From contig NZ_BIMB01000026.1 in assembly GCF_004000865.1 (NCBI RefSeq), positions 1 to 64,000 on the forward strand: 64,000 bases of DNA, written 5' to 3'. The notes under the pieces are model-generated. The model was not told where the DNA came from and made no database searches. It saw nothing but the letters and a program-made list of their open reading frames with translations. Positions 44,786 to 54,369 of the stretch are shown piece by piece. Each line of letters opens with the position of its first letter. Within the stretch, counting starts at the first letter, position 1. The position numbers and the translations under genes were made by a program. Source of the stretch: Paenibacillus elgii NBRC 100335. GTDB taxonomy: Bacteria; Bacillota; Bacilli; Paenibacillales; NBRC-103111.

Positions 44786-46852
44786 ATGAACCGAAGCGAC
44801 CGGGTGAGAGAAGCCCAAGCGGGAAATCACGCGGCCTTTCTGGCTCTGATCGAGGAACAGCAGGACCGCCTCCGCCGGATTGCCTATTATTACGTGCGGC
44901 AGGACATGGACGCGGAGGATGTGGTTCACGAGGCGATCTACAAGGCGCTTGTCGGACTGCCGAAGCTGAAGCAGCCGCAGTTTTTCGCCACTTGGCTGAC
45001 CCGCATCGTCATCAACTGCGCGTTGACGGTATTGGACAAGCGGCAGCGGCTGGTGCCGGACGACAGCCGTTGGGCCGAACGTCAGCCGGCTCTTGCGGCC
45101 GATCCCGACGACCGTCTTGACTTGCGTACGGCGGTCCGGCAGCTGGAGCCGAAGCAGAGACAGGTGATCGCGTTCAAATATTGGCACGATATGACGATCG
45201 AGGAGATCGCCGTTTTGCTCCGCAAGCCGACAGGCACGGTGAAAACCATTTTGCACAGGGGGTTGAAGGAATTGCGCAAACGATACGATAACCCGGACGA
45301 ATCGGCAGGCTCAAACCCGTCTCCAGCGGCCGGGGCATCCGAATTATCCGCCGAGGAAGCTTTGCAGCACAGGCTGGCCGAGTTGAAGCTGCGGTCGGAG
45401 GAGCTCTTCGACATCCCGGAAGCGTACGTGCTTACGATTGCGGATTACCACGAAGACAAGCGCGAAGGCGGACGGGCGATGTTCGTCTGGACCAAAGCGG
45501 GCGAGGACCCCGTATGGAGCAAGCCCGGCAAGGATAGGGGCTTGTCCGTGGAGCTTAACGATCAGGGGGATCTGATCGAGTATACGATCGATGTGGAGGA
45601 GGCGGCCGGCGATTTGCCGGAGCTGTCCATAGAACAATTGCGGCTCCGGGCGGAGAAGTTCGCGCTCGACCATTATCCGGGCGTACTGAAGCCGTTTTCC
45701 CTGACGCGCACCAAGTCCGCGGATTCCGGGACGCTTTTTTTCTACGAGCAGGAGGTCATGGGGCTGCCGCTGCCGATGTCGGGCTTCCGGGTCAAGATTC
45801 ACCGCAGCGGCATCGTCAGCGACTTCCGGTATTTTGGCCGGCAGACGAAGCCGAAAGTCCCGGAGTCGATTGTTCCGAAGGAGCAACTGCTGTGCCAGAT
45901 TGCGGATACCGCCAAGCTGGACCTGCGGCTGGACTTCCTTCACAAGTCCGTCGACGACACGGAAAAGGAGGAGCTGAGACTGGTCTACGAACCGAGCAGC
46001 CGCTGGATGCACTTCCGGGCGGACGGGACGGAAGAAGTCCGCGAAGCGGCCGACGAAGACACGGAAACCGAGGAGCCGGCCGTATGGCTGCCCGTGCCCG
46101 AGCTGCCTGCGGTCGAGGCTCCGGCTGTCCGGACGGCGCAGGACGTTCAAGAGCTTCTTGGCATCGATCCGGAGCGGTACGAGCTGCTGAGGGAAGTAGA
46201 AATGGACGACTGCATGACCGGTATGGTCTGGCGGCGGCGCGATTGGCAGCCGGTTGAGACAGAAGACCGTTCGCTGGACGCCTTTTTCCGGCAGCGGACG
46301 GAGGAGACGCTGAAAGCGAAGATCGATCCGGTCAGCGGAAAGCTGGTGTCGTTTATTCGTTTTGAAGAGGAGATTCCGGGGGAGCAGCGGCTGACACGGG
46401 ACGCGTGCTTGGACATCGCGCTCGGATTTTTGGCCCGCATGCAGCCCGGGCTGGCGCCATTTTTACAGCTGCGGCAGCAGGAGGAAGCGTCCGATTCCGA
46501 CAGGGAGCATTTCGATTTCCGCATCGGGAAGCAGGGCGTCTGGCTGGAGCTGAAGCACATCCGGTTGTCCGTCAACAAGACGTCGGGACGGATCGGACAC
46601 GTGATGGCTCAATCCGTCGATCCTGCCCAATTGCAGGCCGTCGAGGTAACACCGCTCATAAACGAGTCGGAAGCGCGCCGGATTTATGCGGAAGCTCTCG
46701 ACCTGAAGCTGGGGTGGGAGATCGATTACTCGGGCAACGGCAAAAGGCGCCGTTACGCTTTGAAGTACCGTTTGGTGCACAAGGAAAAAGGCCGGGAAAT
46801 CCGTTGGATCGATGCCCGGACGGGCGAGCTGATTTGTTCGAGGCTGGAGTAA
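44786..46852 (+). CDS. ECF sigma factor fused to a YcdB/YcdC-like region
   Basis: A 688-residue protein. Residues 1-165 are a complete ECF sigma factor: region 2 (DMDAEDVVHEAIYKALVGL and FATWLTRIVINCAL) and region 4 (MTIEEIAVLLRKPTGTVKTI). After a Ser/Ala/Gly-rich linker, about 500 residues follow with two repeats typical of YcdB/YcdC-like and PepSY-like domains (LRLRAEKFALDHYPG near residue 280; LTRDACLDIALGFLARMQPG near 535). No membrane helix is seen. Normal ECF factors are about 180 residues with a separate anti-sigma, so the tail may act as built-in regulator. ATG 44786 has GGGAGGGGAAGG. Confidence 0.87.
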   Translation: MNRSDRVREAQAGNHAAFLALIEEQQDRLRRIAYYYVRQDMDAEDVVHEAIYKALVGLPKLKQPQFFATWLTRIVINCALTVLDKRQRLVPDDSRWAERQPALAADPDDRLDLRTAVRQLEPKQRQVIAFKYWHDMTIEEIAVLLRKPTGTVKTILHRGLKELRKRYDNPDESAGSNPSPAAGASELSAEEALQHRLAELKLRSEELFDIPEAYVLTIADYHEDKREGGRAMFVWTKAGEDPVWSKPGKDRGLSVELNDQGDLIEYTIDVEEAAGDLPELSIEQLRLRAEKFALDHYPGVLKPFSLTRTKSADSGTLFFYEQEVMGLPLPMSGFRVKIHRSGIVSDFRYFGRQTKPKVPESIVPKEQLLCQIADTAKLDLRLDFLHKSVDDTEKEELRLVYEPSSRWMHFRADGTEEVREAADEDTETEEPAVWLPVPELPAVEAPAVRTAQDVQELLGIDPERYELLREVEMDDCMTGMVWRRRDWQPVETEDRSLDAFFRQRTEETLKAKIDPVSGKLVSFIRFEEEIPGEQRLTRDACLDIALGFLARMQPGLAPFLQLRQQEEASDSDREHFDFRIGKQGVWLELKHIRLSVNKTSGRIGHVMAQSVDPAQLQAVEVTPLINESEARRIYAEALDLKLGWEIDYSGNGKRRRYALKYRLVHKEKGREIRWIDARTGELICSRLE

Positions 46853-46869
46853 AGGGGAGGGTACGGTGG

Positions 46870-47007
46870 ATGAACAACCAAACAGGGAGCGGGAACAACA
46901 TGCGCTTACTGAAGCTGTGGATTCGGACGCCCCGGAAGCTTCGTTACCTTGCGATTATCGGGTCTCTGGTCTTTTTGCATTGGTTCTTTAGGTGGCTTAA
47001 CGGATGA
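46870..47007 (+). CDS. Tiny single-helix membrane protein behind the sigma fusion
   Basis: A 45-residue frame starting ATG 46870, behind GGGGAGGG, 17 bases after the sigma-fusion stop. A polar start and a basic patch (LLKLWIRTPRKLRYL) are followed by one hydrophobic helix (AIIGSLVFLHWFFRWL). I do not recognise it. Its position suggests co-transcription with the sigma fusion, where a small membrane partner could tether or sense for it (inference). It could also be spurious, but the site, spacing and helix argue for a real gene. Confidence 0.55.
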   Translation: MNNQTGSGNNMRLLKLWIRTPRKLRYLAIIGSLVFLHWFFRWLNG

Positions 47008-47079
47008 TTCTGCGGGTTCAAACGATGCCCTCCCCGGGTAAGGAAGGACACAACTTCCTTTTTCGGAGGAGGGCTTTTG

Positions 47080-47775
47080 ATGACGGACTTCGCCTATATT
47101 ACCGTCAAGCTCGCGTCGGGACTTGCGGGGCTGTGGATCATCACGAGATTGCTCGGCAAAAAGGAAATTTCCCAGCTGACCGCTTTCGATTTCGTCTCCT
47201 CGTTAATGCTCAGCGAAATTGTCGGCAATACGCTGTATGACCGTGACGTCGGGCTGGAGCAGCTGCTTTATGCGCTCGCGCTGTGGACCGTGATGTCGTT
47301 GGCGCTGGAGAAGCTCGTGCAGTACGTTCCGTGGCTGTCCAAGCCGCTGAACGGGACGGCCGATCTCATTATTGACAACGGCCGAATCGATTGGCAGGCG
47401 ATGAAGCGCAACAATCTCGATTTCGACCAATTGCTCACAATGCTCCGGGAGCAAAGCGTATTTTCCATACGGGAGGTCGCTTTCGCCGTGTTCGAGACGA
47501 ACGGGAGCATCAGTGTGATGAAACGGACGGAAGCGGACAGCGTAACGCGAAAGGACTTGCGTCTGCCCGACGTTCCGATGTCCCTGCCGGTTGTGCTGAT
47601 CGAGAACGGGCACATTCGGCGGCAAAGGCTCGAAGCTCTCGGCCGGGACGAGGCGTGGCTGTTCGGCGAGCTTCAAGCCGCAGGAATCGGACGGCCGCAG
47701 GATGTGCTATACGCGGAATGGACGGACCATGACGGGCTGTACTGCCAGCAGAAGCCGGAGACGGCCGGTCAGTAG
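47080..47775 (+). CDS. DUF421/YetF-family membrane protein
   Basis: A 231-residue protein. The N-terminal three helices hold [20 protein letters not shown], diagnostic of DUF421. The C-terminal cytoplasmic domain carries [20 protein letters not shown] and ends near [12 protein letters not shown]. The function is unsettled; the proteins are often sporulation- or stress-linked. GGAGGAGG precedes ATG 47080. Its last bases overlap the catalase stop on the other strand by seven. Confidence 0.9.
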   Translation: MTDFAYITVKLASGLAGLWIITRLLGKKEISQLTAFDFVSSLMLSEIVGNTLYDRDVGLEQLLYALALWTVMSLALEKLVQYVPWLSKPLNGTADLIIDNGRIDWQAMKRNNLDFDQLLTMLREQSVFSIREVAFAVFETNGSISVMKRTEADSVTRKDLRLPDVPMSLPVVLIENGHIRRQRLEALGRDEAWLFGELQAAGIGRPQDVLYAEWTDHDGLYCQQKPETAGQ

Positions 47776-49397
47776 CCGTCCGTTCTGCGCCCCATCCGCT
47801 CCGCCAAGTCTGCGCCTTGCTGCGCGGAAACGGAGCCGAGATGCGGCGAACCGGCATCGGCCTGGGCCAGACCTTCAGCGACGCGCCGCCCGTACTCGGG
47901 ATCGGCTTGCGTAAAATAGTCAATCATCCGCTGACGGATCGGAGGCCGGCATACTTGAAGCGCAGCGACTAGGTTACCGATCAATTCGTCACGTTCCCAC
48001 TTCTCGAATTTCCGGTACGTTTCTCCCGCCTGCTTGAAATCGTTCGTCCGGTAGATCTTGTGGTGCACGAGCTTCGCCTGATAAGCGGGTTCATGGTCTT
48101 TGCCCTGTGGCTTCGCTTCGGTCAGCCCGTCCAGCAGCGAGGGCTCATAGTTGACATGCGGACTTTGCCCCTCGGCGCGGTCCACGTAGTAGGTCATTTG
48201 CCCGTCGCGCTGATTGGTGGCGACGTGCTTCTTGGGCGCATTGATCGGGAGCTGGAGATAGTTGGTGCCGACCCGGTGCCGCTGCGTATCCGAGTAGGAA
48301 AACGTCCGTCCTTGCAGCAGCTTGTCGTCGGAGAAATCGAGGCCGTCTACCAAGACGCCCGTCCCGAAGGCCGCCTGTTCGACCTCTGCGAAATAGTTCT
48401 CGGGATTCCGGTCCAGCACCATTTTTCCGACCGGCAAAAAGGGAAAGCGCTCCTGATCCCACAGCTTGGTCGGGTCCAGCGGATCGAAGTCGAGTTCGGG
48501 ATGCTCGTCGTCGCTTAAGATTTGAACGCAGAGCTCCCATTCCGGAAATTCGCCGCGCTCGATCGCCTCGTACAGGTCCTGGGTCGCATGGCTGTAATTT
48601 TTGGCTTGAATCCCCTCGGCTTCGTGTTGGGTTAAATTTTTGATACCCTGCTTCAGCGGCTCCCAGTGGTATTTAACCAAGACCGCCTCGCCGTTGGCGT
48701 TGACCCACTTGTACGTATTGACGCCGGACCCCTGCATCTGTCTGTAATTCGCCGGAATTCCCCAAGGAGAGAAGACGAAGGTCACCATATGCGTCGCTTC
48801 CGGCGTGCCCGCGAGAAAATCGAACATGCGCTCCGGGTCGTTAAGATTCGTCACAGGGTCCGGACGGAACGAATGGACCATGTCGGGAAACTTGAGAGGA
48901 TCGCGGATGAAAAAGATTTTCAGATTGTTCCCGACCAAATCCCAGTTCCCATCCTCCGTATAAAACTTGGTCGCGAAGCCGCGGGGATCGCGGAGCGTCT
49001 CGGGCGAATGTCCGCCGTGAACGACGGTGGAGAAGCGGGCGAAGACGGGAGTCCGTTTCCCGGCTTCCTGAAACAGCTTCGCCCGCGTGTACCGCGCGAC
49101 CGGCTCGTCTCCGACTTTGCCGTAGGCCTCGAAGTAGCCGTGAGCCCCCGCTCCGCGGGCATGGACGACCCTCTCGGGAATGCGTTCCCGGTCGAAATGC
49201 GAGATTTTCTCGATAAAATGGTAGTTTTCAAGTGTGGACGGCCCCCGATTGCCCACGGTCCGGATGTTCTGGTTGTCCGCAATGGGATGGCCCTGCCGAT
49301 CCGTCAGCGTCGTATCGGTTTCGCCCGGCGAACGCCGCTCGTCGGGCGATCCTCCGACACCCTCAACCGAAGTTCCGTTTGAATGGTTATCTTTCAT
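47769..49397 (-). CDS. katA: Heme catalase
   Basis: A 542-residue cytoplasmic catalase that converts hydrogen peroxide to water and oxygen. The distal His lies in [16 protein letters not shown], the conserved [20 protein letters not shown] follows, and the proximal heme Tyr lies in [12 protein letters not shown] near residue 355. Both heme motifs are intact and the length fits clade-3 small-subunit catalases with a modest C-terminal extension. The gene converges on DUF421 with a seven-base overlap of the stops. A GGGAGG-like site precedes the ATG. Confidence 0.93.
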   Translation of the reverse strand: MKDNHSNGTSVEGVGGSPDERRSPGETDTTLTDRQGHPIADNQNIRTVGNRGPSTLENYHFIEKISHFDRERIPERVVHARGAGAHGYFEAYGKVGDEPVARYTRAKLFQEAGKRTPVFARFSTVVHGGHSPETLRDPRGFATKFYTEDGNWDLVGNNLKIFFIRDPLKFPDMVHSFRPDPVTNLNDPERMFDFLAGTPEATHMVTFVFSPWGIPANYRQMQGSGVNTYKWVNANGEAVLVKYHWEPLKQGIKNLTQHEAEGIQAKNYSHATQDLYEAIERGEFPEWELCVQILSDDEHPELDFDPLDPTKLWDQERFPFLPVGKMVLDRNPENYFAEVEQAAFGTGVLVDGLDFSDDKLLQGRTFSYSDTQRHRVGTNYLQLPINAPKKHVATNQRDGQMTYYVDRAEGQSPHVNYEPSLLDGLTEAKPQGKDHEPAYQAKLVHHKIYRTNDFKQAGETYRKFEKWERDELIGNLVAALQVCRPPIRQRMIDYFTQADPEYGRRVAEGLAQADAGSPHLGSVSAQQGADLAERMGRRTDGY

Positions 49398-49554
49398 TTC
49401 ACTTTTGCCTCCCAGTAGTGAAAGCTCTTCATGACATATCCATTATTTGACTAGCCTGCCGAAAATATGCGCATGAATCTGCCGGAAGGTGCGGGGGATC
49501 GCTGTGGAGCGGTCGCGTCGAATAGAGCGTTCCGCGGGCTTATAGCAGAGGCTC

Positions 49555-50127
49555 CTACAAACGGCGGCCCGGCCCCGCTACGGGTCTGCGATAGGGGGAG
49601 ATCCACCGGCCGAGCGTAAACCCGATTCCGATAAGAAGGAACACAAGCGGGAGCACGATGCCCATGCCGAGCCATAAGGCGGCTGACTCTACCAAGTCCG
49701 CCTCATAAAAGCGGTAAAGGGCGTACGAGGCATACGGGATTTCCACCAGCGCGGCGGTTACGGCTCCGACGGTATAGCTCCGCTTCCCCAGCGATAAGCC
49801 TACATGTTTGATGCCGTCCAGCAGCATGACCGCGACCATGCCGACGAAGACGGGGCCGAGCTTCCCGCCGTCCTCCACTGCTGTTGCGGCAATGTTTGCG
49901 CCAAGGCAGATCAGCGATCCGATCAGCGCGACGGCTGTCGCGAACTGAACGGTAATGCTTTTGTCCCAATTCAGCGCCCGCTGCATCAACGGGGGCAAGG
50001 TGTGCTTGCGCGGCCGTATCCAGCGTTCCACGACGACGATTTCCTCGCCGTCATGAAGGAAGAAGGCGACCGGCAGGAGCCAGATCAACGTGTGCAGGGA
50101 AATCCAATCGTTCAGTAATGTGAGCAT
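49555..50127 (-). CDS. HXXEE-domain membrane protein
   Basis: A 190-residue membrane protein with five or six helices. AFFLHDGEEIVVVERW near residue 21 holds the His-x-x-Glu-Glu motif that names the family; metal-dependent activity has been guessed but not shown. AAGGAGG precedes ATG 50127; the longer frame to 50178 runs through the operator. It is preceded by a TTGAGTG-TG-CACTCAA dyad like the one in front of the TetR gene just upstream, so TetR probably represses it. Confidence 0.85.
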   Translation of the reverse strand: MLTLLNDWISLHTLIWLLPVAFFLHDGEEIVVVERWIRPRKHTLPPLMQRALNWDKSITVQFATAVALIGSLICLGANIAATAVEDGGKLGPVFVGMVAVMLLDGIKHVGLSLGKRSYTVGAVTAALVEIPYASYALYRFYEADLVESAALWLGMGIVLPLVFLLIGIGFTLGRWISPYRRPVAGPGRRL

Positions 50128-50165
50128 GTTCGATTCCTCCTTGGTTTGTTTATTATTGAGTTGAA

Positions 50166-50183
50166 TTTGAGTGTGCACTCAAA
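50166..50183. promoter_or_regulatory. TetR-type operator before the HXXEE gene
   Basis: TTTGAGTG-TG-CACTCAAA is an 18-base dyad about 40 bases before the start. It matches the site at 50859-50874 in both arms but one position. Confidence 0.75.
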
Positions 50184-50219
50184 AATTCTGCAAAAAAATT
50201 GGTCTTTCAGCGGAACGCA

Positions 50220-50834
50220 TTACGCATCACCCCTGTAAAGACCGTGGAGCATCAGGCCGACCAGTTGGCGAATATAAGCTTCTTCGTCGCCCAGCACGGC
50301 CATCTCGCTGCTGAAGCGGGAATGCAGCGCGAAATAAAGCAGAATTGACGCGTTAAGCATCGTTGCGGCAACGTGATAGGTTTGCTCGCTTATTTGCCCA
50401 ACGGGGGCCGACTGCTTCAAAATGCCGCTTCCGGAAGCGCCGATGCTTCCGATAAGCCGGAGCACTTCCTGAGAAACGGCCTCATCCCGCATCATCTCCG
50501 GGGACCAGATCAGCAGCAGGTACTCCCGGTTCTCCTTCAAAAATTGCAGATACTGGCATCCGTACTGTACCAGCGCTTCGTCCAGCGGCAGCCGTTTCCA
50601 CCGGTCCGCGCCGTCCTGCGCCAGCAGCGCGAAGGAGAAGCTGTTAACGATATGCATGAGCAGCTTGCGCTTGCCGCCGAAGTAGTAGAAGATTAAGCCT
50701 TCCGTTACGCCGCCTTCCTCGGCAATTTCCTTGGTCGTGGTCGCATGATAGCCTTTCCCGGAAAAAAGGCGGAGGGCCGTGGCGACGATTTTTTGTTTTT
50801 TCAGCTCGGGATCGTTCTTTTCGCCTCTCGCCAT
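50220..50834 (-). CDS. TetR-family repressor
   Basis: A 204-residue repressor. The DNA-binding domain shows KIVATALRLFSGKGYHATTT and KEIAEEGGVTEGLIFYYFGG in residues 16-60, the standard TetR helix-turn-helix, with a divergent ligand domain after it. GAAGG precedes ATG 50837 and ATG 50834; the second has better spacing. The same dyad occurs in front of this gene and of the HXXEE gene downstream, so it likely represses both. The ligand is unknown. Confidence 0.9.
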   Translation of the reverse strand: MARGEKNDPELKKQKIVATALRLFSGKGYHATTTKEIAEEGGVTEGLIFYYFGGKRKLLMHIVNSFSFALLAQDGADRWKRLPLDEALVQYGCQYLQFLKENREYLLLIWSPEMMRDEAVSQEVLRLIGSIGASGSGILKQSAPVGQISEQTYHVAATMLNASILLYFALHSRFSSEMAVLGDEEAYIRQLVGLMLHGLYRGDA

Positions 50835-50858
50835 CATTCGTCCTTCTTTCAAAAGAAA

Positions 50859-50874
50859 TTGAGTATGTACTCAA
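50859..50874. promoter_or_regulatory. TetR-type operator before the repressor gene
   Basis: TTGAGTA-TG-TACTCAA is a dyad 25 bases before the TetR start, matching the TTGAGTR-TG-YACTCAA form of the site at 50166. Confidence 0.75.
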
Positions 50875-50932
50875 ATTATAGTCGGACCTCTCCAATTGTC
50901 AAGCCGTGCACGCACAGGGCTATGAACAGCAA

Positions 50933-50972
50933 ACGGCAGCAAGCCCGCCTTCAGGGGACGGATTGCTGCCGT
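50933..50972. terminator. Hairpin behind the DUF5808 gene
   Basis: ACGGCAGCAA and TTGCTGCCGT pair across a 20-base loop. Only a short TTT follows on the leftward side. It probably ends the leftward GntR/DUF5808 transcript. Confidence 0.5.
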
Positions 50973-51026
50973 GCTATCTAATTCGAAGTCCGATTCAACG
51001 TCTGACCGGTATCCTGAAGCCCGCGC

Positions 51027-52142
51027 TCAGCCTTTGATGGCCGCGATGACCAGGATCGCCCCGATCAGCACAAGCGGCGCCAGCATAATGACCCACGCCA
51101 TCGGCCGGGCTGCGTTGATCGTCCAGCCGATGCCGACCCGCTTCTCGATAAACAGCGAAGGATCGTTGGGATTATAGTAGATCGATCCCAGCTTCCAATA
51201 CTTGTCGTCATCGGCCACCCCGTGCACCAGCTTCCCGTCCGTTGCGGTCGATCCGCCGAGCCGGCTCCCGCCTTGCCCGGTAATGAACGAGACCACGAGA
51301 ACCAAGATTAATATCAGAGCGGGAATCGTGATCGCCACGGTGACGAGTACCGAGCCATCAAAGGGAAATAGCAAGAAAAACTGGATGAACGAGAACAGCA
51401 CGAGCATCAAGAAGCCCATGACCATCAACACGAGGGACCAGATCCGGCGGAATCGGATGTTCTGCTCGCGCGACTGCTCAGGCGCATTCGCGTCGATCTG
51501 CTGTTTGCTATTGCGAATCACCGTATTGATGGACGCGAAGATGAAGATCAGGACCAACTGCATCACGTTCGGGAAAAAGACGTTCCAATACGTTTTAGGC
51601 TCGGTGGCTGTCGGGTTACCCTGCATATCGTACCGCGATACGAGAATATCTGGAAGCTTGTCGTAATTCAACAAAGCAATGACGGCGCACAGAGCGACGA
51701 AGGCCAGATGAACCAGATACCACCAGTCGGAATACGTCGTTTTCCGGTTCCGGAACGAGGTGTCGACGGCAATGAACCGGGCGCTGGCGTCCTGTGTGGG
51801 ACGCGCGGCCTTCCACAGCTTCATTTTGTTGTAATAGACGAGGAAGCTGACCGTCGCCGCCGCCAAAAGCGCCAAGGTAAAGCCGATGATGAACAGTCCC
51901 TGCTGCGTCTCGTTCGTTCGCTGGATGCCAAAAATCAAGACGATGAGGAGCACGGCTCCGATCGCCCCGTTCCACCAGGCATAGCGGCGGCGCATCGATT
52001 GCAGCTCGGGATCGTGATAATGCCGCGAATCGATCGATACGCCAAAATGATTTGTCGTTCTCGTAAAATACGGCAAACCGGCCAGCATCACAAGGACCGG
52101 CACAAAAATGGCGGCGACCAGCAACGCGATTCCAATATGCAT
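51027..52142 (-). CDS. DUF1648/DUF5808 membrane protein
   Basis: A 371-residue membrane protein with eight or nine helices. A DUF1648-like segment (LPDILVSRYDMQGNPTATEP near residue 165) and a C-terminal DUF5808 segment (KYWKLGSIYYNPNDPSLFI near residue 320) frame the SdpI-type helices. SdpI relatives confer immunity to peptide toxins, but no toxin gene is nearby. It lies 12 bases after a GntR gene of the YtrA type, which probably controls it. Confidence 0.85.
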   Translation of the reverse strand: MHIGIALLVAAIFVPVLVMLAGLPYFTRTTNHFGVSIDSRHYHDPELQSMRRRYAWWNGAIGAVLLIVLIFGIQRTNETQQGLFIIGFTLALLAAATVSFLVYYNKMKLWKAARPTQDASARFIAVDTSFRNRKTTYSDWWYLVHLAFVALCAVIALLNYDKLPDILVSRYDMQGNPTATEPKTYWNVFFPNVMQLVLIFIFASINTVIRNSKQQIDANAPEQSREQNIRFRRIWSLVLMVMGFLMLVLFSFIQFFLLFPFDGSVLVTVAITIPALILILVLVVSFITGQGGSRLGGSTATDGKLVHGVADDDKYWKLGSIYYNPNDPSLFIEKRVGIGWTINAARPMAWVIMLAPLVLIGAILVIAAIKG

Positions 52143-52154
52143 GTAATCCCCTCC

Positions 52155-52538
52155 TTAGTTCCCTTTGATTTCGCGGAAAATGCCCTGGATAAACCCGAGC
52201 AGCTCCTCCTCGCGCATCCCGCGGCAGATGGCCTCGGCTGCGATCGGCGTCAGCTGCTCACGCAATTTATGTTTATACGCCTCGGTTACCTGCGGCATGC
52301 CGTCCGGTTGGACGACAACCCCTTTTTGGCGATGAACTTGAATGAAGCCTTCCTGCTTCAGGAGCGTGTAGGCTTTATTCACGGTATGCAGATTGATGCC
52401 GATATCCGAAGCGAGACTGCGCACGGAGGGAAGCGCCTCGCCGGGCTTCAAGGCGCCGCTTGCGATGCCTTCGAGAATTTGATTCATCAACTGGGTGTAA
52501 ATTGGAGTCTCCGACTGTAAATCCAATTTAATAATCAT
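52155..52538 (-). CDS. GntR-family regulator, YtrA subfamily
   Basis: A 127-residue repressor with the winged helix PIYTQLMNQILEGIASGALK followed by LPSVRSLASDIGINLHTVNK in residues 12-60, and a short tail. It is the first gene of a leftward pair with the DUF5808 protein. The YtrA type usually senses envelope-active agents. No operator was located with confidence. Confidence 0.9.
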   Translation of the reverse strand: MIIKLDLQSETPIYTQLMNQILEGIASGALKPGEALPSVRSLASDIGINLHTVNKAYTLLKQEGFIQVHRQKGVVVQPDGMPQVTEAYKHKLREQLTPIAAEAICRGMREEELLGFIQGIFREIKGN

Positions 52539-52593
52539 GAAATCCCCTCGTACCTTGGGCTTCCGGGGTTATCCCCGTGGTCCGGCCTCAAAA

Positions 52594-54312
52594 TTAGTTT
52601 TTGCCTTTCAGCCACCCGGCGATATCGTCAATCACGTAGGACGGCACGTTGCCGGGAAGGGCGTATTCCTTGCCGGTGGAAGGCTGATCGGACTCGACGA
52701 ACCCGTGGTTCAGCTTCGGATAAAGCTTGTATACGACGTCCTGGCGCGCAGACAGGGCGGACTTCCAGCCGTCCAGATTGCTTGCGGTCACTTGAAAATC
52801 GTTGTCGCCCTGCAGGATGAGGAGCGGCGTCGATTGACGCTTGGCGATTTCCCCGCCCCGATAGTTCCGGAAGTCGAACCACCAGACCGGATTGCCCAGC
52901 GCAAAATCTTTCGGTATGTTCGCGGCGGAATATTGCGGGTCCTTCAAAAGAGCGACTTGATGCTCCATCGCTTTCACCTGCTGCTCCAGCCCTTCAGTCG
53001 GCTGCCCCGCTTCCTTCGCCCATGCGAGCGCTTGTTTATTTTGCTCCAGAACGAGATCCTCTAACGGTTGGGAAGGGCCGGCCATCACAATCGCTCCGGC
53101 AATGCTTTTCTGCTTGTCGGATTCGATGATGGACGGGACCAGCATCCCGCCCTGGCTGTGGCCGAGGACGATGATGCGCTTCGCATCGATGCGGCGGTCC
53201 TTTTGCAGCGTATGTACCGCGGCGATCGCATCGTCAACCGTTTCTTCCTTGACGGTAAAGGCCGGATGGAGCGCGCTCTTGAGCGTGTGCACCCGCGTCC
53301 GCTTCTCGTAGCGCAGCACGGCGATGTTGTTGGCGGCCAGACCGACGGCCAGATCGCGGAACGTCTTGTAGCTGCCGAGCGTTTCGTCGCGGTCGTTCGG
53401 CCCGGAGCCGTGGACGAGCACGATGGCGGGGAACGGCCCTTCGCCCTTCGGCAGCGTCAGCGTGCCGGGGAGCGGCGCTTCGCCTTCGCCGACCGTCACT
53501 TCCTCCTCCGAATAGAGCTCCCACTTGTCGTACTCCGGCTCGCGGTAATTGCCAGCGGGAGAAAGAGGCATGAAAATATCGTCGATTTTGCCGTTCGCGT
53601 CGAACCGGACGGCGATGCCCAGCGGCGTCGATTTTTCCGTCATATAGCCGAGCAGGGCGTTGCGTTGGACCGCCGAAATTTCCCGCTTGAGCGAGATGAG
53701 CCGTTTCGGCGCCCCTAGGATGCCGGTATTGCTGGTCCAGTACCCCGCAAGCTTCGCTTCCGGCAGCCCGGCCCGCAGCTTGTCGCTCAGCATCAGACTT
53801 GCCGCTTGAAATTGACCGTTTTGCAGCAGGTAAATGAAGTGGCTCCCCGCTGTGGTCACATCGGAAGGATCGATGGTCAGCCCGTTTGCGTCGTCCCACT
53901 CGATGGAGACTTGAAAGGCTTGCCGGATCGTATCCAGCGGAATTATCGTCGTATCGTTAACGATTGCAGCTTCCCGCGTCATGGAGATCGTTGTGGATTC
54001 ATTGACTTTTGCGCTCCGTTCGCCGATGTTTACGGCGAGTTTGGCCGCGCCCCGGGTGACGGTAACCAGCCTGTTCTCCGTCTCCCATTCGACTCCCGCA
54101 CCGATGGCTTCGGCGACGGCCCGCAGCGGGACCATCCGTGCGAGTGTGCTGGAAGAGCCGGTATCGGCTTCTTTGGCTGCTGCCGCTTCTTGAGCGCTCA
54201 TCTGCTCCGCCGGTGTGCTTTCTGCCAGGGCGTGTGCCGGTTGGACGATCGCCGCCGCAAGCAGCGAACCGACGGCCAATTGTTGCATGCTGTGATTCCA
54301 TCGTTTGCTCAT
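52594..54312 (-). CDS. Secreted alpha/beta hydrolase with copper-amine-oxidase-like stalk domain
   Basis: A 572-residue exported protein. A signal peptide (residues 1-32, cut after AHA) leads to a stalk domain (VPLRAVAEAIGAGVEWE, then IIPLDTIRQAF) near residues 65-150. A DUF3887-like region fills about 155-245, then an alpha/beta hydrolase with oxyanion VHGSGPNDRDE, nucleophile GHSQGG and base HGFVES. Stalk domains are common in Paenibacillus exported proteins and bind the wall. ATG 54312 follows GGGGGAA; the longer frame lies on the operator. An esterase role is likely. Confidence 0.88.
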   Translation of the reverse strand: MSKRWNHSMQQLAVGSLLAAAIVQPAHALAESTPAEQMSAQEAAAAKEADTGSSSTLARMVPLRAVAEAIGAGVEWETENRLVTVTRGAAKLAVNIGERSAKVNESTTISMTREAAIVNDTTIIPLDTIRQAFQVSIEWDDANGLTIDPSDVTTAGSHFIYLLQNGQFQAASLMLSDKLRAGLPEAKLAGYWTSNTGILGAPKRLISLKREISAVQRNALLGYMTEKSTPLGIAVRFDANGKIDDIFMPLSPAGNYREPEYDKWELYSEEEVTVGEGEAPLPGTLTLPKGEGPFPAIVLVHGSGPNDRDETLGSYKTFRDLAVGLAANNIAVLRYEKRTRVHTLKSALHPAFTVKEETVDDAIAAVHTLQKDRRIDAKRIIVLGHSQGGMLVPSIIESDKQKSIAGAIVMAGPSQPLEDLVLEQNKQALAWAKEAGQPTEGLEQQVKAMEHQVALLKDPQYSAANIPKDFALGNPVWWFDFRNYRGGEIAKRQSTPLLILQGDNDFQVTASNLDGWKSALSARQDVVYKLYPKLNHGFVESDQPSTGKEYALPGNVPSYVIDDIAGWLKGKN

Positions 54313-54336
54313 ATGCTGTTCCCCCAAGCTTGTAGT

Positions 54337-54369
54337 TATAACTGTTATACTATAAATATAACAGTTATA
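54337..54369. promoter_or_regulatory. Double palindromic operator before the stalk-domain hydrolase
   Basis: TATAACTGTTATA (54337-54349) and TATAACAGTTATA (54357-54369) are each near-perfect palindromes and also complements of each other, 20 bases centre to centre. They lie about 25 bases ahead of the start, over the expected promoter. Confidence 0.7.
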
